From: Neptuniibacter pectenicola
GTDB taxonomy: Bacteria > Pseudomonadota > Gammaproteobacteria > Pseudomonadales > Balneatricaceae
DNA length: 64,000 nt
Direction: 5' to 3'
Assembly (NCBI RefSeq): GCF_001597735.1
Contig: NZ_LUTS01000004.1
Location: forward strand, 124,001-188,000
The translations under genes and the position numbers were made by a program. Every line of letters starts with the position of its first letter. Position 1 is the first letter of the stretch. The notes under the pieces are model-generated. The model saw only the letters and a program-made list of their open reading frames with translations, did not search any database and was not told the origin of the DNA. Positions 58,338 through 64,000 of the stretch are shown in pieces.

Positions 58338-58694
58338 ATGGATTTAGTGTACATTCGAGAGCTAGAAGTGGAAACAGTCATCGGTATTTATGACTGGGAA
58401 CGCGAGATTCGTCAACGGATTAATCTTGATTTAGAGATGGGGACCGATATCCGCCAAGCAGCGAATACTGAGGATGTTGATAATACGCTTAACTATAAGT
58501 CGGTTTCTGATCGTTTAATCGAGTTTATTGAACAGAGTGAATTTTTGCTGATTGAGACAATGGCTGAACAGATTGCAGAGATTGTATTAAATGAGTTCTC
58601 TGTAAAATGGCTGCGGTTACGTTTAGGTAAGCCGGGAGCGATTCCGCAGGCGGCAGATGTGGGTGTGATTATAGAGCGTGGAGAGCGGTTTTAA
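58338..58694 (+). CDS. folB: Dihydroneopterin aldolase FolB
   Basis: Folate-pathway aldolase/epimerase. 118 residues; VETVIGIYDWEREIRQRINLDLEM, the NYKSVSDRLIEFIE block and a final VGVIIERG are typical. Its stop codon overlaps the folK ATG. Confidence 0.96.
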   Translation: MDLVYIRELEVETVIGIYDWEREIRQRINLDLEMGTDIRQAANTEDVDNTLNYKSVSDRLIEFIEQSEFLLIETMAEQIAEIVLNEFSVKWLRLRLGKPGAIPQAADVGVIIERGERF

Positions 58695-59206
58695 TGGCTC
58701 AGGTTTTTGTGAGTGTAGGGAGTAATACCGATAAAGAGCGCTATACCCGCTCAGCACTTGATGCGCTGCAAGAGCACTTTGGTTCGTTACTGATCTCTTC
58801 TGTGTATGAAAGTGAAGCGGTTGGTTTTGACGGCGATAACTTCCTTAATCTAGTTGCCGAATTTGAGACAGAGCTATCGATCGCTGAATTATCAAAGCGC
58901 TTGAAAGGTATTGAAGATGAGAATGGTCGTTGCCGCAAAGGGCCTAAATTCAGTGGCCGTACGTTGGATATTGATATTCTGACGTATGATCAATGTGTGG
59001 GGGTGTTTTCGGGGGTTCAATTGCCCAGAGGTGAAGTGACAAAGAATGCGTTTGTGTTACAGCCGTTAGCGGAGATTGCGCCAGATGTTAAACACCCTGA
59101 ATTAGATATGACCTATGCCGAGTTGTGGTGCTCTTCTCAAAATCAGCAAAAGCTGTGGACCGTCGAGTTTGAGTGGGCTGGGCACCGTTTGCCTTGTCGC
59201 ACTTGA
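58694..59206 (+). CDS. folK: HPPK: hydroxymethyldihydropterin pyrophosphokinase FolK
   Basis: Next step of folate synthesis after FolB. 170 residues: VFVSVGSNTDKERY, ENGRCRKGPKFSGRTLDIDILTYD and LPRGEVTKNAFVLQPLAEIAPD are the HPPK motifs. Coupled to folB; convergent with the pteridine-reductase gene. Confidence 0.95.
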   Translation: MAQVFVSVGSNTDKERYTRSALDALQEHFGSLLISSVYESEAVGFDGDNFLNLVAEFETELSIAELSKRLKGIEDENGRCRKGPKFSGRTLDIDILTYDQCVGVFSGVQLPRGEVTKNAFVLQPLAEIAPDVKHPELDMTYAELWCSSQNQQKLWTVEFEWAGHRLPCRT

Positions 59207-59217
59207 GCTCAACAGGG

Positions 59218-59949
59218 TTAATGGCTATAGAGTGACTTACCGCCGTCTACTGCGAGTATTTGGCCGGTAATATAATCGGCGTTCGCTAAAAAGTAGACTG
59301 CCTCCGCTAGATCTTCTGCCTCTCCTGTTCTTCCTAGCAATGTTTTGTCCAAAATGGCTGTTTGCTGTGCATCAGATAAACCTGCATCGGGCCATAAGAT
59401 GGCTCCGGGTGATACGCCGTTTACACGGACCTCAGGCCCTAATTCTTTCGCAAGACTCTTTGTCATCATTTCTAGTCCCGCTTTAGCTATGGAGTAAATA
59501 GGGTGTCCTGGAAGCCCCCGCTGTGCGTGTATATCAATCATGTTGATGATAGAGCCGCGGTGTAGGCTCAGGGTGTTGCTTAACGCCGCGCTTAGAAAGT
59601 AGGGGGCACGTAAATTAGAATTTATAAGGCCGTCCCACTGTGCTTGTGTACTTTCATTGAGGGGTGTGGGGTAAAAGGAGGATGCGTTGTTGACCAGTAG
59701 GTCAATACGTCCCCAGTGCTTTAGGCTATTTTGCGCAAGTTGTTCAACTTCGTTCATGTTATTAAGGTCAGCTTGAAATGCGTGCGCGCTGTTCGGACGT
59801 ACGCTATTTAGCGTGTCTGCGAGGGTCTGGGCTTCAGTTGTTGATCTGTTGTAATGAATAAGTACGGAATAGCCCTGTCTATGAAGGTGTGTGGCGATTA
59901 TTGCGCCAACCCTTTTAGCGGCCCCGGTTATTAAGGCTATTTTATTCAT
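59218..59949 (-). CDS. Pteridine reductase-like SDR (FolM-like)
   Basis: A 243-residue SDR: TGAAKRVGAIIATHLH (the TGxxxRxG motif of pteridine reductases), NNASSFYPTPL, the YSIAKAGLEM active site and VSPGAILWP. Position beside folB/folK supports reduction of a dihydropterin or dihydrofolate. It overlaps cca by 4 bases. Confidence 0.88.
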   Translation of the reverse strand: MNKIALITGAAKRVGAIIATHLHRQGYSVLIHYNRSTTEAQTLADTLNSVRPNSAHAFQADLNNMNEVEQLAQNSLKHWGRIDLLVNNASSFYPTPLNESTQAQWDGLINSNLRAPYFLSAALSNTLSLHRGSIINMIDIHAQRGLPGHPIYSIAKAGLEMMTKSLAKELGPEVRVNGVSPGAILWPDAGLSDAQQTAILDKTLLGRTGEAEDLAEAVYFLANADYITGQILAVDGGKSLYSH

Positions 59950-61049
59950 TCAATGCCTCGATCATATTGCTGGCAGATGGATAAGCGCTGGTGGTTGATC
60001 GCTTCCCCTAACGCGGGCCCCGTAAAGCCTTCAGCCATCAGTTGCTTAGGTTGAATCAGGGCTATCTGCTCTAAAATAGGGGGTAAGCTGTCGAGCTGTA
60101 CGGTATCGTGGAGTGTATCTAAGCATAGACGTAACTGCGGCAGACGCTGTGGACGTCGAATAAGATCTAATTGCAGCAAGGTGTCTAGCTTTGTTTGTGC
60201 ATCTAGGTGATCGAATTGGGCGAGCTGCTGGTGGTGTTTATTGCATTGCAGAGCAAGCTCTTTGTAGCTGTTGGGTGCGCGTAAGCGGTCACAAAAACGT
60301 AGGATGTCGATGTTTTTTGCTAAGGACAGTAGACCGGCGAAACGAACAATAGCGCTCTCGTTTTTATGGCAGAGGATCGCAAAGTGCTTGCTAAAATCAG
60401 GGTCGTTAAGGGTGTCTGTTAGCTCAGGCAGTACTTTTTTTATGGCGCCCGATTGATGCAGAACCTGCAAAAAAATTTCCGGTGATCGTTCAGTTAATGC
60501 GCGCTCAAACTCTTTCCACACCCGCTCAGCGGTCAGGTGCTCTAATTCATCCGTTTGTGATAACTGCTGCATAAGTGTCAGGGTTTCATCCGCGACACTG
60601 AAGCCTAAGTGGGCGTACCGTGCGGCAAAGCGGGCAACACGTAAAACCCTGAGTGGGTCTTCCGAGAATGCGGGTGACACATGGCGTAAGCGTTTTCTCT
60701 TTAAATCATCTTGGCCGTGGTAAGGGTCGATTATCTGTTGCTGTTGATCCATCGCCATGGCGTTGATTGTTAGGTCTCGCCGGAGTAAGTCTTCCTCTAG
60801 TGTAACAGAGGGGTCTGCATGGTAGTTGAAGCCTGTATAGCCTTTGCCTGACTTACGTTCTGTTCTAGCAAGTGCGTATTCTTCTCCGGTGTCGGGGTGG
60901 ATGAATACAGGAAAATCTTGACCTACCCGCTGATAGCCGTTGGCGAGCATTTCATCGGCTGTTGCGCCGACAACGACCCAGTCCTTGTCGTAAGCCGGAT
61001 AGTTTAAAAGCTGATCCCTAACCGCACCACCAACAAGATAGATTTCCAT
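59946..61049 (-). CDS. cca: CCA tRNA nucleotidyltransferase without a catalytic HD domain
   Basis: Adds or repairs the tRNA 3' CCA. 367 residues: YLVGGAVRDQLL, KDWVVVGATADEML, the RRDLTINAMAMD motif and an EDPLRVLRVARFAARY block of bacterial Cca. E. coli Cca is 412 with a metal-dependent HD domain; here the matching stretch (RFAGLLSLAKN...) lacks the HD pair, so only nucleotidyl transfer is expected. Confidence 0.95.
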   Translation of the reverse strand: MEIYLVGGAVRDQLLNYPAYDKDWVVVGATADEMLANGYQRVGQDFPVFIHPDTGEEYALARTERKSGKGYTGFNYHADPSVTLEEDLLRRDLTINAMAMDQQQQIIDPYHGQDDLKRKRLRHVSPAFSEDPLRVLRVARFAARYAHLGFSVADETLTLMQQLSQTDELEHLTAERVWKEFERALTERSPEIFLQVLHQSGAIKKVLPELTDTLNDPDFSKHFAILCHKNESAIVRFAGLLSLAKNIDILRFCDRLRAPNSYKELALQCNKHHQQLAQFDHLDAQTKLDTLLQLDLIRRPQRLPQLRLCLDTLHDTVQLDSLPPILEQIALIQPKQLMAEGFTGPALGEAINHQRLSICQQYDRGIE

Positions 61050-61369
61050 TAGATCTTCTCACAATAGTTGGATTGTTCTGCCCGCCATGCCTCATAACCG
61101 CCGTTGATACTGTACACGCGGTCAAACCCTTGTTCAGCTAGGAATTGGGCAGCGGATTGGCTGCTGATACCATGGTAGCAGCAGACTAATAAAGGTTTGT
61201 CCATGTCGGCGTCATGCATGAACTGGTGCATGTTTTCATTGCTAAGGTTGAACGAGCCTGAAATGTGGCCTTGTGAAAAGCTTTGTGGGTCACGTATGTC
61301 AACGACTCCGGCACCGTCTTCTAGCAGAGCGACTGCTTGGGTGGAGTCTATACATTGAAATTCACTCAT
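61049..61369 (-). CDS. glpE: Thiosulfate sulfurtransferase GlpE (single-domain rhodanese)
   Basis: 106 residues; rhodanese active loop CCYHGISS with the catalytic Cys second in CC, plus VVDIRDPQSFSQGHISGSFNL. Overlaps cca and apaH by a base or four. Confidence 0.93.
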   Translation of the reverse strand: MSEFQCIDSTQAVALLEDGAGVVDIRDPQSFSQGHISGSFNLSNENMHQFMHDADMDKPLLVCCYHGISSQSAAQFLAEQGFDRVYSINGGYEAWRAEQSNYCEKI

Positions 61370-62229
61370 TCGGTTACCTTTATATCGTTATTAGTTTCAG
61401 GTGAAAGTGGTTTTGGCATGATGGACGGTGTGCTAAATAATTGCATATCATCTAAACGTAATGCCGTGAGTTTTCCGCCCCATACGCACCCTGTATCTAA
61501 TGCAAATACATTGTGTGCATTTGCATCTCCCTCTAAAGCGGCCCAGTGACCAAAAAGAATACGTATACCCTGTTCACTTGGGTCTTTGCGTGGAAATTGG
61601 AACCAAGGTTTGTGATCTTTAGGTTGGGAGCCTAAGTTGCCTTTAGCGGAAAAGTCGAGTTTGCCATCTGAGGTGCAGAACCGCATGCGGGTGAGGTAAT
61701 TGGTGATTAACCTTAAACGATTCCAGCCTTTGTGGTGTGAGGACCAGAGGTCAGGTTGATTGCCGTACATATGGTTAAAAAATTCACCCGCGAGTGTGCT
61801 TTTTAGAACCTTTTCTACCTCTTTTGCGCGTTTCTGCGCTTTATGGATACTCCAGCATGGTGGGATACCTGCGTGTACCATGGCGATTCTTGCGCTTCTA
61901 TCGTACACCATCAATTTTTGCTTACACAGCCAGGTTAGCAATTCGTGTTTGTCGGGTGCTTGTAGAATGGGCGTCAACGTATCACTACGCTTGTGCTGAG
62001 TGGCCCCAAAATAGATTGCTAGGAGGTGTAGGTCGTGATTACCTAGGACGCAGGTCGCCCGGGAGCCTAGTGATTTAATAAACCGTAAGGTTTCTAGTGA
62101 ATGGGGGCCTCGGTTTACTAAATCGCCTGCTACCCAGAGTTGGTCGTTTTCGGAAAATTCAATTTGTTGTAAAAGAAGTTTAAGCTCCTCATAGCAACCT
62201 TGAATATCACCAACTGCATATATAGCCAT
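61366..62229 (-). CDS. apaH: Symmetrical Ap4A hydrolase ApaH
   Basis: Hydrolyses diadenosine tetraphosphate and related caps to ADP. 287 residues; metallophosphatase motifs GDIQGCYEE, GDLVNRGPHS, LGNHDLH and MVHAGIPP. Lies between apaG and glpE, the usual setting. Confidence 0.96.
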   Translation of the reverse strand: MAIYAVGDIQGCYEELKLLLQQIEFSENDQLWVAGDLVNRGPHSLETLRFIKSLGSRATCVLGNHDLHLLAIYFGATQHKRSDTLTPILQAPDKHELLTWLCKQKLMVYDRSARIAMVHAGIPPCWSIHKAQKRAKEVEKVLKSTLAGEFFNHMYGNQPDLWSSHHKGWNRLRLITNYLTRMRFCTSDGKLDFSAKGNLGSQPKDHKPWFQFPRKDPSEQGIRILFGHWAALEGDANAHNVFALDTGCVWGGKLTALRLDDMQLFSTPSIMPKPLSPETNNDIKVTE

Positions 62230-62250
62230 AAGGCGCGACTCTGTTTTTTA

Positions 62251-62637
62251 TTAGTGTAGTGCGTTTGGGCTAGCAAGTGTAAATGGGCTAATAGGGGCTT
62301 TGAATAGCTCCCCTTCATTGGTGCTCATTTCGTAATGTCCTTGCATGCTGCCAACACTGGTTGTTAGTACGGCACCGCTGGTGTAAGTGTAACTGGTATT
62401 AGGTTCGATAACGGGTTGTTCGCCAACGACGCCTTCACCTTGGACCTCTTGGATATGCTGGTTTCCATCCGTAATTAGCCAATGTCTATTAAGCAGTTGC
62501 ACTGGGATGCTGTTGTTGTTTGTGATGGTAATACTGTATGAGAAAACAAAACGCTTACTATCTGGATCTGATTGTTTGTCCAGATAGGCGGTTTGTACAT
62601 CAATTGTAATTTGTTCCCCAAGCGACATGTTATCCAT
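62251..62637 (-). CDS. apaG: ApaG protein
   Basis: 128 residues, fibronectin-like DUF525 fold: FVFSYSITITNNNSIPVQLLNRHWLITD, VQGEGVVGEQPVIEPN and MQGHYEM. Biochemical role unsettled. Adjoins rsmA and apaH as in E. coli. Confidence 0.96.
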   Translation of the reverse strand: MDNMSLGEQITIDVQTAYLDKQSDPDSKRFVFSYSITITNNNSIPVQLLNRHWLITDGNQHIQEVQGEGVVGEQPVIEPNTSYTYTSGAVLTTSVGSMQGHYEMSTNEGELFKAPISPFTLASPNALH

Positions 62638-63455
62638 TAATCTGTTTCTTTGCCTTTATGTTGAGTAAGGAAGTTGCTTATGCTGACAAAATCCGCAACT
62701 GATAATCGTTCTGGGCGTAATGTTGGATCAATTCCAATGCTTTCGAGTGATTCGGCGCTCAGCAGAGGTTTTAGGTTGTTACGTAGGGTTTTTCGGCGCA
62801 TGTTAAACGCGGTTCTAACGACTGTTTTAAATTGTTCTACATCTTCTGCAACATAAGGTAAATCATGGTAAGGCGTTAGCCTTATAATCGCTGAGTCGAC
62901 TTTGGGTGCAGGGTTGAAGGCGCCAGGAGGCACTTTAAATAAGGCTTCAACGTTACAGTAATATTGCGCCATAATGCCTAGTCTGCCGTAGTTGTTTTCA
63001 CCCGGACCGGCAGCCATTCTATCGACCACTTCTTTTTGTAGCATAAAATGCATATCTTCCACATTGTCTGAATGGCTAAGCAGGTGAAAGATAAGCTGTG
63101 TTGATATGTTATATGGCAGATTTCCAACGATACGTAGACGTTTTTCGCCTTTTCGTAGCTGAGAAAAATCGAACTTCATGGCATCGGCTTCATGAATACG
63201 GAATTTATCCCCATACATGAAAAACTTAGCACGTAAGATTGGTGGGAGATCCCGGTCGAGTTCTACCGCATCAAGTTCGCCTGCTTCAGATAGCAGTTCC
63301 TCCGTTAAGGCGCCTAAGCCCGGTCCAATCTCAACCATTTGATCCGATTCATGTGGTGAGATAGCACGAATAATTCGACGAATAACGCCGTGATCATGTA
63401 GAAAGTTTTGCCCAAAACGTTTTCGGGCCTTGTGTGCTACTGGTTTTTTGCTCAT
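62637..63455 (-). CDS. rsmA: 16S rRNA m6(2)A1518/A1519 dimethyltransferase RsmA (KsgA)
   Basis: 272 residues; RKRFGQNFLHD start, SAM motif VEIGPGLGALTEELL, the catalytic NLPYN and FNPAPKVDSAIIRL. Ends overlapping the apaG start; pdxA lies 3 bases upstream. Confidence 0.97.
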   Translation of the reverse strand: MSKKPVAHKARKRFGQNFLHDHGVIRRIIRAISPHESDQMVEIGPGLGALTEELLSEAGELDAVELDRDLPPILRAKFFMYGDKFRIHEADAMKFDFSQLRKGEKRLRIVGNLPYNISTQLIFHLLSHSDNVEDMHFMLQKEVVDRMAAGPGENNYGRLGIMAQYYCNVEALFKVPPGAFNPAPKVDSAIIRLTPYHDLPYVAEDVEQFKTVVRTAFNMRRKTLRNNLKPLLSAESLESIGIDPTLRPERLSVADFVSISNFLTQHKGKETD

Positions 63456-63458
63456 GAA

Positions 63459-64000
63459 TTAGTTCGCGAGTTGGTTGCGATGGCGAGACATTTCGCCAGC
63501 ATAGTCTATTGCTGTTAGTAAGCTACCGGAATCAGCTTTGCCTGTGCCTGCCAGGTCAAGGGCGGTTCCGTGGTCTACCGATGTGCGTATGATTGGCATA
63601 CCTAGTGTAATGTTGACGGCTTTGCCAAAACCTTTGTATTTTAATACGGGTAGGCCTTGGTCGTGATACATGGCCAGTACAGCGTCGGCATTCTGTAGGT
63701 ATTTTTCGGTGAATAAAGTATCGGCTGGAAGAGGGCCCGTCAGGTTAATTCCTTGGCTTCTTAAGCGGGCAAGTGTTGGCTCTATAATCTCAAGCTCTTC
63801 CATGCCCAAGTGACCGTTTTCGCCGGCGTGAGGATTTAGGCCTGTCACCAAAATTCGAGGTGACTTAATGCCAAAACTCAGTTTTAAGTCGTGATCGAGA
63901 ACGTTGATGACCTCGGTGAGTAACGCCGGCGTTATGGCATCAGCAATATCACGCAGCGGTAGGTGTGTCGTGGCCAGCGCGACACGTAGTCCTTCGGTCG
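63459..64000 (-). CDS. pdxA: 4-hydroxythreonine-4-phosphate dehydrogenase PdxA, C-terminal part
   Basis: Vitamin B6 synthesis. The frame stays open to the right edge (about 180 residues visible), so the N-terminus is outside. Seen: [53 protein letters not shown] and [15 protein letters not shown] with metal-binding His residues. Confidence 0.96.
   Translation of the reverse strand, partial: TEGLRVALATTHLPLRDIADAITPALLTEVINVLDHDLKLSFGIKSPRILVTGLNPHAGENGHLGMEELEIIEPTLARLRSQGINLTGPLPADTLFTEKYLQNADAVLAMYHDQGLPVLKYKGFGKAVNITLGMPIIRTSVDHGTALDLAGTGKADSGSLLTAIDYAGEMSRHRNQLAN

Overview
The window is a chromosomal stretch of a gammaproteobacterium. The zipA-ligA pair, the rpsU-yqeY-dnaG-rpoD operon and the cca-glpE-apaH-apaG-rsmA-pdxA neighbourhood all point there. 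A marine Oceanospirillales-type relative is plausible, but that is inference from gene content and style; no database was searched. No insertion sequences, integrases, CRISPR arrays or rRNA genes were seen. The longest gene-free stretch is under 300 bases.

Layout. (1) 1-6871: housekeeping genes (zipA partial, ligA, a lipoprotein, yheU, a DUF4126 membrane protein, a CBS protein, mnmC). (2) About 7160-44495: a 37 kb, visibly AT-richer surface-polysaccharide (probably O-antigen) locus, all on the + strand, with most genes overlapping or a few bases apart. (3) 44653-51449: a two-component system, a ferric-reductase-like flavoprotein, and a PepSY / DUF2271 / PepSY-flavoreductase operon. (4) 51518-64000: a CAU-anticodon tRNA, the macromolecular-synthesis operon, tsaD, plsY, folate genes, cca, glpE, apaH, apaG, rsmA and partial pdxA.

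The polysaccharide locus reads as several sugar modules. 7164-20185 makes a legionaminic-acid-type nonulosonate: dehydratase, aminotransferase, acyltransferase, NeuC-, NeuB- and NeuA-like enzymes, plus homologues of Campylobacter PtmE, PtmF and PtmA. Embedded in it are a complete 3-hydroxybutyryl-CoA dehydrogenase, a PIG-L deacetylase, and an amidotransferase/HisH/HisF trio that would install an acetamidino group. RfbB, RfbA and RfbC make a dTDP-6-deoxyhexose, with a CapF-like reductase where RfbD would be expected. RfbF and RfbG plus a cupin and an SDR make a CDP-6-deoxyhexose without a 3-dehydrase. The distal end (37212-41540) is a bacillosamine-type initiation module: phosphosugar transferase, PglD-like, PglE-like and WbpM-like proteins. 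Transport has a Wzx flippase at 23181 and a second, unusual 939-residue protein at 41676 that joins a polymerase/GT-C-like membrane half to a MurJ-like flippase half.

The third region looks like a small regulon for membrane electron transfer. The response-regulator gene, the ferric-reductase gene and the PepSY operon each have the same promoter architecture: two TCAG half-sites 11 bp apart, then exactly 10 bp, then a TAnnAT -10 element. The DUF2271 protein carries a match to the ApbE flavinylation motif. A path from NAD(P)H through FAD/FMN and a haem membrane domain to a periplasmic flavoprotein can be proposed.
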